Below the pieces are notes generated by a model. The model ran no database searches. It had not been told where the DNA came from and saw only the letters and a list, made by a program, of their open reading frames with translations. The position numbers were made by a program, and so were the translations under genes. A stretch of DNA of 64,000 bases, from the NCBI GenBank assembly GCA_027486755.1, contig JAIXOM010000025.1, positions 1 through 64,000 of the forward strand, written 5' to 3'. The first letter of the stretch is position 1. Every line of letters begins with the position of its first letter. The DNA comes from Comamonadaceae bacterium (GTDB lineage: Bacteria; Pseudomonadota; Gammaproteobacteria; Burkholderiales; Burkholderiaceae_C). This document shows positions 8,954-17,485 of the stretch, in pieces.

Positions 8954-9364
8954 GGCCACGGTGATCGGCTCGCCCTGGTCCGGGTCGAAGGCCAGGGCCG
9001 CATACTGGAGTAACGGATTTACCCTGGCCCATGACGCTGAGCCGAACGCCATTTCGGAGTGCAAAGCCGATAGGTACATTCCGATCCGAGTCAGATAAGG
9101 GCAGATTGGCTGCTCGGTATTGCAGGCACCAGGGGGTAAACATGCTGAACAATTTGGAGCCATCGGCCTGTCCTCAGGTCGCTGGCTCACGCCTGCGGCC
9201 CTGAATGGCCATTCGACAAAAATTAAGCAGGTATGAAACCAGAAAAATGGATGAAAACTTGGTGATATTCGTGAAATTTCGCGTCAATCCGACGGCGCTG
9301 GTATAAAGTAATTTTTAAGTTAGAATTAAACCCTTCAAAAAGCAAGCAGCATCTGAAATATACC
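8954..9364. other. Non-coding junction, possible gene remnant, with promoter
   Basis: This is a 411-bp gap inside an otherwise compact locus. The first 270 bp are host-like in GC; short open stretches can be read on both strands but none resembles a known protein. The last 130 bp turn AT-rich and lead into the AT-rich methyltransferase and flippase. This looks like a recombination junction, perhaps with the remains of a degraded gene or insertion element; I could not identify which. Confidence 0.4.
9299..9307 (+). promoter_or_regulatory. Candidate extended -10 promoter
   Basis: TGGTATAAA at 9299-9307 fits an extended -10 element (TGnTATAAT). No good -35 is visible. It lies 58 bp before the AT-rich methyltransferase and could give this insert its own internal promoter. 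Confidence 0.35.
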
Positions 9365-10096
9365 ATGGTACAAATAAAGAGATTTCTGCAAACACTCCCG
9401 GTAGGGCAACGATTTTATAGAAATATCGACAATCAGTATGAACGAGATGATTTCGTCATCACCGAGCTCAAAAAAATAAGTGGTGGTAGCCTGATCCTGG
9501 ATGCGGGCTGTGGGAGCCAGCGCTACCGGAGACACTGTTCACACTTGGACTACAGGGCCCAGGATTTTGGGCAGTACACCTCTGACCTAAAAAAGGTAAT
9601 GGGGGGTCTTCCCGCCGAGCAGGAGGAGAGTTACCAGTATGGGAAATTGGACTACGTGGGGGACATTTGGCGCATCAAGGAAAATGATGAGGTGTTTGAC
9701 ACCATCTTATGCACCGAGGTGTTCGAACACATTCCGCATCCCATTGAGACCCTGCGCGAATTTAGTCGCCTCTTGAAGAAGGACGGAAAGCTGATTCTGA
9801 CGGCCCCCAGTAACTGTTTGCGGCATATGGATCCGTATTTTTTTTACAGTGGCTTTTCAGACAGATGGTTTGAGAAATTTCTTACGGATAACGGTTTCAG
9901 GATAGGACAAATCACCCCGGTCGGTGATTATTACAGCTGGCTGATGGTTGAGATGGTTCGAACAGCGGCATCGCATTCAGTTTTCGCCAAGCTGGCCTTG
10001 GCGCCGGCCTTCCTGTATTTGTACAATAAAAGGAAGACCAAGACCTCAGTCGATACATTGTGCATGGGCTATCATGTGGTGGCTCAGAAAATTTGA
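9365..10096 (+). CDS. Class I SAM-dependent methyltransferase
   Basis: This 243-residue protein has the Methyltransf_11-type core: motif I 'LILDAGCGSQRYR', then 'FDTILCTEVFEHIPHPIETL' and 'KDGKLILTAPS'. Methyltransferases of this type in glycan loci usually modify sugars or chain ends. Base and codon use is more AT-rich than in the flanking genes, and the gene is preceded by a non-coding junction, suggesting separate acquisition together with the flippase that follows. Confidence 0.85.
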   Translation: MVQIKRFLQTLPVGQRFYRNIDNQYERDDFVITELKKISGGSLILDAGCGSQRYRRHCSHLDYRAQDFGQYTSDLKKVMGGLPAEQEESYQYGKLDYVGDIWRIKENDEVFDTILCTEVFEHIPHPIETLREFSRLLKKDGKLILTAPSNCLRHMDPYFFYSGFSDRWFEKFLTDNGFRIGQITPVGDYYSWLMVEMVRTAASHSVFAKLALAPAFLYLYNKRKTKTSVDTLCMGYHVVAQKI

Positions 10097-10144
10097 ATTG
10101 ACTTTTCAGATGGAGGCCTTGGCAGATAAGAATCGGTAGATTCG

Positions 10145-11389
10145 ATGAGATTTAATTCTGAAAAAATCGCGGTGGTTTTGGGTCGGTCCGTCGATGCCCT
10201 GGGGAGTCTTATATTTTTAAAAATGCTTGCGATAGCGGTCACCAAGGATAATGTAGGGACTTATCTGCTGGCGTCGTCTTTCTTGGCGGTTTTGCTCACG
10301 ATGACTTTTTCCGCCTGGGATCAGGGCCTTCTTCGCAACTTATCGGATTACCGCGATCGGGCTGAGCTGTCTGCCCGATACAGTGCAATGCTACTAGGGT
10401 ACCTAGCCATTGGCTTTGTATTGGCCCTGATTATCTATTTCGGGGTCATTGGGTTGGGAATATTTTCCAGCTTGCAGTTAGTTTGGGTGCCTTTATTGCT
10501 CTGGTTTGTCAGTGATGGCCTTAAAAACTTGAACCAGACTGTTGCAAGTGGTTTGCGTTCACGCCAGCTGATTACTTTTGCCAGCGCTATCGATTACGGC
10601 TGCCGCATTTCTTTTTTGGCTTGGTTCGATATGTATCAAATGGCGGATGCATCTACTGTCATCTACCTGCTTGTTCTTTCAGGGTTGGCCGCGACCATGG
10701 TCTATTTAGTCGCTCACCGAGGAATGTTGACCTATTTCTCTTGGCCTAATTTCCGCGGTACATTGCTGGAGTCGCTTGTTTTCTCCTGGCCCATGATCAT
10801 ATGGGGTCTTTTCGCCTGGATTCAGAATATGTCGAATCGGTGGATATTGAGCCACTTTACCAATCTTGGCGTGGTGGCTGAATATGGCGTGTTGGTGTCC
10901 ATCGCAAGCTTTCCAGTGACGGCACTTCTCGGAATCGTCGTCACATATATCGTGCCGATCCTTTATGAGCAGGAGAATCTCAGAGTCGGTGCATCAAGGG
11001 CGATTGTGCTGAGGGCGGCTTTGGCTATGCTGCCCGTTTGTGCGGTACTGATTTTAATCGCCATCTTTTGGCATCGCGATATCATTCTGCTGTTTTCGGG
11101 CCCTGAATATATTGCTCACTCAGCTATGCTGCCGATTGTGGTGGCTGCGGTCTCCTTCAATGCGGCATGCTCAGTCTTGATTTATTCTGTTCTTGCGCAA
11201 CGTCAGGTCTCGTCGCTGCTTTTTGCGAATATCTTGCCTGGTGTTATTTGCCTGATCCTTGGATATTATTTGATTCAATTATATGGTTTTGAGGGTGCGA
11301 TATGGACGCTCGGCTTGACTCAGATTCTTGGCGGCGTGTTGTTTGTTCTCACTTATCTTTTCAAGAAGCCGGTGCAAACTGTAGCTTGA
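10145..11389 (+). CDS. Wzx-like polysaccharide flippase
   Basis: This 414-residue, almost entirely hydrophobic protein has about twelve predicted membrane spans and the layout of the MOP/PST oligosaccharide-flippase family (paired helices, charged short loops, central 'SWPMIIWGLFAWIQNMSNRWIL'). It would move undecaprenyl-linked repeat units across the inner membrane. It is AT-richer than its neighbours. A Wzy polymerase usually accompanies Wzx; none is recognisable here, and I do not see the large periplasmic loop that would suggest this gene is Wzy itself. Confidence 0.8.
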   Translation: MRFNSEKIAVVLGRSVDALGSLIFLKMLAIAVTKDNVGTYLLASSFLAVLLTMTFSAWDQGLLRNLSDYRDRAELSARYSAMLLGYLAIGFVLALIIYFGVIGLGIFSSLQLVWVPLLLWFVSDGLKNLNQTVASGLRSRQLITFASAIDYGCRISFLAWFDMYQMADASTVIYLLVLSGLAATMVYLVAHRGMLTYFSWPNFRGTLLESLVFSWPMIIWGLFAWIQNMSNRWILSHFTNLGVVAEYGVLVSIASFPVTALLGIVVTYIVPILYEQENLRVGASRAIVLRAALAMLPVCAVLILIAIFWHRDIILLFSGPEYIAHSAMLPIVVAAVSFNAACSVLIYSVLAQRQVSSLLFANILPGVICLILGYYLIQLYGFEGAIWTLGLTQILGGVLFVLTYLFKKPVQTVA

Positions 11390-11474
11390 GAGGTCAATAG
11401 GCGGGATTTTGTTTTTTTGAGAGTGCCTGTGTTCTTGATGGCTGAGCGGTTTTGAAGGCGAGTTGGTAACTATT

Positions 11475-13334
11475 ATGTGCGGATTGGTCGGTTTTGTGGG
11501 TTTCGGGCGCAGGCAGCCTCACGGGCTAGAGCGCTTGCTGGCTAGGCTCGCTCATCGGGGCCCCGACGATTCGGGCCTGTTTGAAAGCGACGATGGCCGC
11601 GTGGTCTTGGGTCATGCGCGGCTTTCCATCATTGACTTGTCTGCTTTGGGGCATCAACCCATGGCAAGTGAGGATGGGCGGTATGTCATTGTCTTCAACG
11701 GTGAAATCTACAACCACCGGGAAATTCGGCTGGACTTGGCATCCCGAGGTGTCCGTTTTGTCAGCGACTCCGATACCGAGGTCTTGTTGGCCGCTTACCA
11801 AGTCTGGGGCCAAGACTGTTTGGCTCGCCTCAATGGGATGTACGCCTTTGTCATTTACGACAAGGGAAATGCCAGTCATCCCCCCCAACTGTTCATGGCT
11901 CGGGATCGCGCGGGTGAAAAGCCCTTTTATTACTCACACCGCAAGGATTCCTTCGCCTTTGCGTCCGAGTTGAAGGCCTTGGACCATTCGGCCCAGATCA
12001 ATCCGGTGGCGTTGAATCACTACCTTTCCTTGGGCTATGTGCCGGCAGGTCTGTGCCTCTTTGAGGGCGTTCACAAATTGCCCCCGGCCCATTTCGGATA
12101 CCTGAACCTGAGCACGGGTGCGCTGGAAATCCGGCCTTATTGGTCCCTACCACCGAACCAGGCCCGTCCCGATGCTCAAGGCGCGGATCTGCTTCCTCAG
12201 GTGGCGGGCTTGATCGAGGACTCGGTTCGCCTGCGCATGGTGGCCGATGTGCCTGTGGGTGTGTTGTTGTCGGGCGGCCTTGATTCTTCCCTGGTCGCTG
12301 CTGCCGCTGCCCGCGTCAGTTCGCGGCCGGTCCAGACTTTCACGATCTCCCTGCCTGGCTCGTCCCTGGATGAAGCGCACCACGCCAAGAAGGTGGCCGA
12401 CCATCTGGGTACCGAACATCATGTGCTGGCCTTGGGCAAGCCCAGCTTGGACCTCCTCGATGGTCTGGCTCCGCTGATCGATGAGCCGATTGCCGACTCA
12501 TCTATCCTGCCGGCCTGGATGGTGTTTGGCCTGGCCAGGCAAAAGGTCACGGTGGCCCTGGGCGGTGATGGCGGCGACGAATTGTTTGGCGGTTACACAG
12601 ACTATCCCACCAGCCTTCGCGACCAGAACAACTGGGGCTGGGTCCCGCCAGGGGTGTTTACTGTCTTGGCAGGCCTTGCGGCCCAGTTTCCCGCCGGGGT
12701 CAAGGGCCGCAATCGACTTGCTTCCTTGAGGGGCGGTCCTTTGCAGCAGATGATTTGGGGGCGCCCCTATTTCGACACCTGCTTACGCAAGCGGCTTTTG
12801 AGGCCCGAGGCCTGGGATGCATTGCGCGGCGCCCAAGCGGGGCCTGAGGAATTCCTCTTGTCGCTGTTTCAGGCGGGAACCACTGACATGGACCGGATGA
12901 CCCGCACCCACTTTGGAAGCATTCTTCCCGATGATTTTCTCGTCAAAGTTGACCGGGCCAGCATGGCCCACAGCCTCGAAGTGCGAGCCCCTATGCTGGA
13001 CCATAGGCTCATTGAGTTCTGCTTTTCGCAGGTACCTGATTCCTGGAAAGTCAAAGATGGGCAGCCCCGCCGGCTGCAACGTTTGCTCGCCGACAATTGG
13101 CTTCCCGCCGATCTGGACACCCGGAGAAAACAGGGCTTTTCAATCCCCATCAACGAGTGGCTGCGCGCAGAGGGTGAAGGTCGCCTCATGGAGCGCATGC
13201 AGTCCTTGCCCGATGTGATTGACCTTCGCCAGGTGCGAGGCCTGGTCCGTGGGCACCTGGCTGGTCGGGCCAACGGAGGCCGTCTTTTTGCTTTGATCAT
13301 GCTGGCCATGGCCATGCGTAACATTTCCCCATGA
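11475..13334 (+). CDS. asnB: Asparagine synthetase-like glutamine amidotransferase
   Basis: This 619-residue protein has an N-terminal class II glutaminase domain that begins exactly 'MCGLVGFVGF', so Cys2 becomes the nucleophile after Met removal; this fixes the start at 11475. The C-terminal synthetase domain carries the pyrophosphate loop 'SGGLDSS' (about residue 265) and 'GGDGGDELFGGY'. In glycan loci such paralogues (e.g. WbpS-like proteins) are thought to amidate uronic acids, which fits the ugd gene at 28 kb. A role in ordinary asparagine synthesis cannot be excluded. Confidence 0.88.
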   Translation: MCGLVGFVGFGRRQPHGLERLLARLAHRGPDDSGLFESDDGRVVLGHARLSIIDLSALGHQPMASEDGRYVIVFNGEIYNHREIRLDLASRGVRFVSDSDTEVLLAAYQVWGQDCLARLNGMYAFVIYDKGNASHPPQLFMARDRAGEKPFYYSHRKDSFAFASELKALDHSAQINPVALNHYLSLGYVPAGLCLFEGVHKLPPAHFGYLNLSTGALEIRPYWSLPPNQARPDAQGADLLPQVAGLIEDSVRLRMVADVPVGVLLSGGLDSSLVAAAAARVSSRPVQTFTISLPGSSLDEAHHAKKVADHLGTEHHVLALGKPSLDLLDGLAPLIDEPIADSSILPAWMVFGLARQKVTVALGGDGGDELFGGYTDYPTSLRDQNNWGWVPPGVFTVLAGLAAQFPAGVKGRNRLASLRGGPLQQMIWGRPYFDTCLRKRLLRPEAWDALRGAQAGPEEFLLSLFQAGTTDMDRMTRTHFGSILPDDFLVKVDRASMAHSLEVRAPMLDHRLIEFCFSQVPDSWKVKDGQPRRLQRLLADNWLPADLDTRRKQGFSIPINEWLRAEGEGRLMERMQSLPDVIDLRQVRGLVRGHLAGRANGGRLFALIMLAMAMRNISP

Positions 13335-14380
13335 CACTGCGGCCACTTTTTACCGTCTGTATCCCGGCTTACAACCGGGCCCAGTACCTGGCTCCATTGC
13401 TCGACTCGATCTTTCAGCAGGATGAGGGCGATTTCGAGGTCTTGGTCTGCGAAGACCGCTCGCCCGAACGCGCTGCCATCGCTGCCATCATGGCGTCTTA
13501 CGCGCAGCGTTATCAGGGGCGCGTTCGCTATGTGGACAATGAGCGCAACTTGGGCTATGACGGAAACCTGCGCGAGCTTGTCCAAAGGGCGCAGGGCCAA
13601 TATTGCGTCTTTATGGGCAATGACGACCTCATGTGCCCTGGGGCATTAGCAGCCATTGCCGATGTGATTCGTCGCCATCCCGACGTTGGCGTGGTGGTTA
13701 GAACCTATGCGACCTTTGACGAGAGCCCCGACGTCATCAAGCAGGCCTTCAGGTACTTCCCGCAAGAGCATGCAATACCGGCAGGTCCTCAGGCCATAGC
13801 CACAGCCTTCAGGCGTTCTGTGGTGATTCCCGGTATGACGATCCACAGAGACAGTGCGGCCGAGCTGGCCAGCGCCGAGTTTGATGGCTCTCTGCTCTAT
13901 CAGCTTTATCTGGTGGGGCGTGTCCTAGCCCATCGAAGCGTGGTGTTCACGCCGCAGATCATCGCTTTGCGGCGCGACGGCGTGGCTCCGGATTTCGGGA
14001 ATAGCGAGGCTGAACAGGGTAAGTTCGTCCCTAAGGAACAAACGCCAGAATCCTCAGTGCATTTCATGGAGGAAATGATGCGGATCGCCCGGCATGTGCA
14101 GACTGCCACGGGCCTGCCGGTGTTCGGCCCGATCCGTGACGATATCGCTTGTTATTCCTACCCCATCCTTTCCATACAGGCGGGGCGCCGCAAAGCGGTG
14201 TTTTTCAGCTACGGCTTGGCCTTGGCGCGCATGGGCCTTTGGCGGTCACCGCATTTTCATGCCTATTTCGCATGCTTACTGATGCTCGGACCCGAGCGGG
14301 TGGATGGTCTGATCAAATGGATCAAGAATCGACTGGGTTACACCCCGCGCCTGGGTGCGATCAAGGGTCGCAGATCATGA
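13331..14380 (+). CDS. Family 2 glycosyltransferase
   Basis: The protein starts with the GT-A fold signature 'FTVCIPAYNRAQYLAPLLDSIFQQD' and has an acidic metal/nucleotide site in 'MGNDDLM' (about residue 97). At 349 residues it is typical of GT2 enzymes that act in the cytoplasm on lipid-linked sugars. It is ATGA-coupled to the asparagine-synthetase-like gene and to the next gene. Donor and linkage are unknown. Confidence 0.85.
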   Translation: MTLRPLFTVCIPAYNRAQYLAPLLDSIFQQDEGDFEVLVCEDRSPERAAIAAIMASYAQRYQGRVRYVDNERNLGYDGNLRELVQRAQGQYCVFMGNDDLMCPGALAAIADVIRRHPDVGVVVRTYATFDESPDVIKQAFRYFPQEHAIPAGPQAIATAFRRSVVIPGMTIHRDSAAELASAEFDGSLLYQLYLVGRVLAHRSVVFTPQIIALRRDGVAPDFGNSEAEQGKFVPKEQTPESSVHFMEEMMRIARHVQTATGLPVFGPIRDDIACYSYPILSIQAGRRKAVFFSYGLALARMGLWRSPHFHAYFACLLMLGPERVDGLIKWIKNRLGYTPRLGAIKGRRS

Positions 14381-15447
14381 AGGTGCTGGTGGCCGGTGAC
14401 TGGCATTCAGACCTGCATGAGGCCGAGGTCTGTAAGTCTTTGCGCCGGCTCGGGCATGAGGCCGTAGAGTTCAGGTGGTTCCATCATTTTCAATTTGATA
14501 CGGCCCGTCCTCATTCCCCGGACGCCCTTAACAAGCGGTTCCAGAATAAATACATCATTGGTCCCCTGATTGCGGCCATCAATCGGGAGTTTATAGACAA
14601 GGTGCGCCGGCATCGGCCGGAACTGATTTTTGTCTACCGGGGAACCCATCTTTGGGCTGAGACCTTGCAGCGTGTGCGCGATGAATTTCCAAACTGCAGG
14701 CTTGTCGGATACAACAACGACGATCCCTTTTCTCCGGCGCAGCCGCGGTATGTCTGGCGTCACTTCCTGGCGGGCGTCCCTGTCTATGACCTGGTGCTTG
14801 CCTATCGCCATGCCAATTTGGAGGAACTCAGGCGCGCTGGTGCCCGCAAAGTCGACCTCATGCGCTCATGGTATGTGCCTGATCGCAACCATCCGGTTGA
14901 GTTGACCGAGGACGACAAAAAGATTTACGCCTGTGATGTGGTTTTTGTCGGCCATTTCGAGCCTGACCAGCGTCTCGAATATCTCGAAGCGATCGTGGAC
15001 CGGGGGTACAGCCTGCGACTGTTCGGCCCCAGTAAGTACTGGCAGAAGTCACTGGAGCGGTCTGCCTTGTTGTCGCATCTTGCCCCGGTACGGATGGTTT
15101 GGGGCGAGGACTACAACAAGGCTTTGTGCGGAGCAAAGGTGGTTCTGTGTTTCCTCTCCAAGCTTAACCGCGATAGCTATACTCGCCGATGCTTTGAAAT
15201 ACCGGCTGCGCGAGCCCTGATGCTGTCGGAGTTCTCGCCCGACCTTGCCTCCCTTTACGAAAAGGGGGTGGAGGTCGATTTCTTTGGCACTAAGGAGGAG
15301 CTGCTGGAGCGGGTCGATTTTTATGTCCGACAAGAATCGGTGAGAGCGGACGTGGCGGCCGCCGGGCATGCCAAGGTTCGCGCTGCGGGACATGACATCG
15401 ATTCAAGAATTTCAAAAATGCTGGAGACAGCAACTTGCGGGCACTAG
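14377..15447 (+). CDS. CgeB-like glycosyltransferase
   Basis: This 356-residue GT-B-type protein resembles the CgeB / glycosyl-transferase group 1_2 family: N-terminal 'KVLVAGDWHSDLHEAEVCKSL' and a central 'DVVFVGHFEPDQRLEYLEAI'. A C-terminal half contains 'ALCGAKVVLCFLSKLNRDSYTRRCFEIPAARALML', typical of this family's nucleotide-sugar site. The start at 14377 overlaps the previous stop codon; the upstream open frame is a shadow of the GT2 gene. Confidence 0.78.
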   Translation: MKVLVAGDWHSDLHEAEVCKSLRRLGHEAVEFRWFHHFQFDTARPHSPDALNKRFQNKYIIGPLIAAINREFIDKVRRHRPELIFVYRGTHLWAETLQRVRDEFPNCRLVGYNNDDPFSPAQPRYVWRHFLAGVPVYDLVLAYRHANLEELRRAGARKVDLMRSWYVPDRNHPVELTEDDKKIYACDVVFVGHFEPDQRLEYLEAIVDRGYSLRLFGPSKYWQKSLERSALLSHLAPVRMVWGEDYNKALCGAKVVLCFLSKLNRDSYTRRCFEIPAARALMLSEFSPDLASLYEKGVEVDFFGTKEELLERVDFYVRQESVRADVAAAGHAKVRAAGHDIDSRISKMLETATCGH

Positions 15448-15448
15448 C

Positions 15449-16333
15449 ATGGAAGAAAACTCAAAACTGATGCGTTTTTTTTCCTCGCTCGGACTTGCGT
15501 CGATGGCCTGGGCATTTAGGCGGATTCATACCCCTGTAGCGCGTGACGCCCTGGTGCTGGAGGTCGGCTCGGGCGGAAATCCTTACCCGAGATCGAACGT
15601 CCTTCTGGACGCTTATGAATCTACCCGCGAAAGGCATTGGGTCCCCCTAACCTCGGACCGCCCCACGGTGCTCGGCTTTGTGGAGAATCTGCCGTTCAAG
15701 GACAAGTCCTTCGACTATGTGATCGCATCACATGTGCTGGAGCATTCCAGCGACCCAGAGAAATTCATTGCTGAATTGCAGCGGGTGGCCAAGGCAGGCT
15801 ATATCGAGGTGCCCGATGCGTTTTTGGAGCGGATCAATCCCTACAAGGACCACCGACTCGAGATCACCTTGCGCGAGGGCGTCCTCCACATCACCAAAAA
15901 GAAGAACTGGGTGCATGACGCAGATGTTGTGGCCTTGTATGAGCCAAGGGTGAAGGGGCAGCTGACCCGTTTGCTGGTGCCCAAGCGTCCTTTTGAATTT
16001 CATGTCCGTTACTACTGGTCTGGCACCATCAGCTACGTCGTCACCAATCCCGAGGTCGACGCCAGCTGGAGGCCGCCGGCCAATGACCGGGCGCCAGCCC
16101 GGCCGGGCGCGCTTGCGGCCTTCAAGGAGGCGTCTAGAAGTTTCCTGCGTAACTGCCTGTCCCAGCGCGCGCGCAACCAGCGTTTGGATGTGAGACCTTT
16201 TCTTCGCTGTACCCGGTGTCATGGCGGTCTGGCGCAGCATGATGCCAGCCACATGATCTGCACGGACTGCAAGGCTGAGTACCCCGTGCGCTCGGGCCTC
16301 TTCGTGATGAATGAAGCCTCTGCTGCGGGGTAG
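15449..16333 (+). CDS. Methyltransferase fused to a Trm112-like zinc ribbon
   Basis: The N-terminal part has a methyltransferase core ('VLEVGSGGNPYPRS', 'FKDKSFDYVIASHVLEHSSDPEKFI'). The last 40 residues carry two CxxC pairs, 'CTRCHGGLAQH' and 'CTDCKAEYPVRSGL', as in the Trm112/YcaR (UPF0434) zinc-ribbon family. Trm112 proteins activate methyltransferases in trans, so a cis-fusion is notable. The start at 15449 lies one base after the preceding stop; an earlier ATG at 15368 would overlap the upstream gene. Confidence 0.75.
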   Translation: MEENSKLMRFFSSLGLASMAWAFRRIHTPVARDALVLEVGSGGNPYPRSNVLLDAYESTRERHWVPLTSDRPTVLGFVENLPFKDKSFDYVIASHVLEHSSDPEKFIAELQRVAKAGYIEVPDAFLERINPYKDHRLEITLREGVLHITKKKNWVHDADVVALYEPRVKGQLTRLLVPKRPFEFHVRYYWSGTISYVVTNPEVDASWRPPANDRAPARPGALAAFKEASRSFLRNCLSQRARNQRLDVRPFLRCTRCHGGLAQHDASHMICTDCKAEYPVRSGLFVMNEASAAG

Positions 16334-16336
16334 GGC

Positions 16337-17479
16337 ATGACTACCGTGGCCATAGACGCTAGCAACATCATTTCTGGCGGCGGCCTGACACATCTGGTGC
16401 GCATGCTGACTGAGGCCAGGCCGGCCGAAAGCGGTGTTCAGCGGGTCCATGTATGGACCAGCACCGCTACCGCGCGCCAACTGCCGAAACAGGACTGGTT
16501 GGTGCTGCACTCGCCGTCCTGGTGCAATGCCGGCCTGGCGCGAAGGATGTGGGGCCAGCAGTTACAGTTGCCTGCGATGATCAAGGCTGCCGGATGTGAG
16601 GTGCTTTTTTCTCCGGGTGGTACCCTGCCCGCTTGGTCCCCTGTACCCATGGTGACCATGTCACAGAACATGCTGCCCTTCGAGCCGGGCCGCGCTCAGC
16701 TGTTTGGCCGCTGGAGTTGGATGCGCCTGAAGATGCGAATGTTGCGCAGCAGTCAGGGGCGGTCATTTCGACGCGCCCAAGGCTTGATTTTCCTGAGCCG
16801 GTACGCGCGCGATACCGTTACGGCCGCCCTGGGCAACCTGTCTGCGGCTACGGTCCTGATTCCGCACGGCATAGAACGTCGCTTCAGCTTACCGCCGCGC
16901 CCTCAGCGGGCTGTGCGAGCCGACCGGACGCTTCGATTGCTGTATGTGTCGATACAGATGCCCTACAAGCACCACATCGAACTGATGGAAGCGGTGGCTC
17001 AGCTGCGCCAGCGGGACCATGATGTGGTGTTGATCATGGCCGGCAGCAACGCAGGCGCGCACGGTCGGGCGGTGCGGCATCAGCGGCTGGCGCTGGACCC
17101 TGAGCAGGCATTTCTCCAGGATCTGGGCCATGTGGATTTTGAGCGCTTGCATGAGCTATACGCCCAGGCCGATGCGTTTGTTTTCGCATCGAGTTGCGAG
17201 AACCTGCCCAACATCCTGATCGAGGCCATGGCAGCGGGCTTGCCCATCGCCTGCTCCAAGTGCGGCCCTATGCCAGAGGTGCTGGGAGATGCGGGCATCT
17301 ACTTTGACCCCGAGTCGCCCGTCTCCGTCGCACAAGCCATTGAGCGCTTGGCAGAAGATACGGCCTTAGCGGCAGATTTGGCCCAGCGGGCCTGGGACCG
17401 GTCGCAGGGCTATTCATGGAGCCGCTGCGCGAGCGATACTTTTGCATTTGTCTCGAAATTGGCCTCGCTCAAGACATGA
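16337..17479 (+). CDS. Family 4 glycosyltransferase
   Basis: This 380-residue GT-B enzyme has a C-terminal domain with the GT4 E-x7-E motif ('CENLPNILIEAMAAGLPI') followed by 'PMPEVLGDAG'. An N-terminal glycine-rich loop ('ISGGGLTHLVRML') fits acceptor binding. It would add one sugar to the lipid-linked glycan in the cytoplasm. It begins four bases after the methyltransferase stop, in the same operon. Confidence 0.88.
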   Translation: MTTVAIDASNIISGGGLTHLVRMLTEARPAESGVQRVHVWTSTATARQLPKQDWLVLHSPSWCNAGLARRMWGQQLQLPAMIKAAGCEVLFSPGGTLPAWSPVPMVTMSQNMLPFEPGRAQLFGRWSWMRLKMRMLRSSQGRSFRRAQGLIFLSRYARDTVTAALGNLSAATVLIPHGIERRFSLPPRPQRAVRADRTLRLLYVSIQMPYKHHIELMEAVAQLRQRDHDVVLIMAGSNAGAHGRAVRHQRLALDPEQAFLQDLGHVDFERLHELYAQADAFVFASSCENLPNILIEAMAAGLPIACSKCGPMPEVLGDAGIYFDPESPVSVAQAIERLAEDTALAADLAQRAWDRSQGYSWSRCASDTFAFVSKLASLKT

Positions 17480-17485
17480 AAGGTA

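Noticed and set aside
8597..9190. Minus-strand open frame spanning the end of the GT11 gene and the following gap
   Set aside because: Half of it is antisense to a conserved gene; the rest matches nothing I recognise. Kept only as a possible remnant in the gap description.
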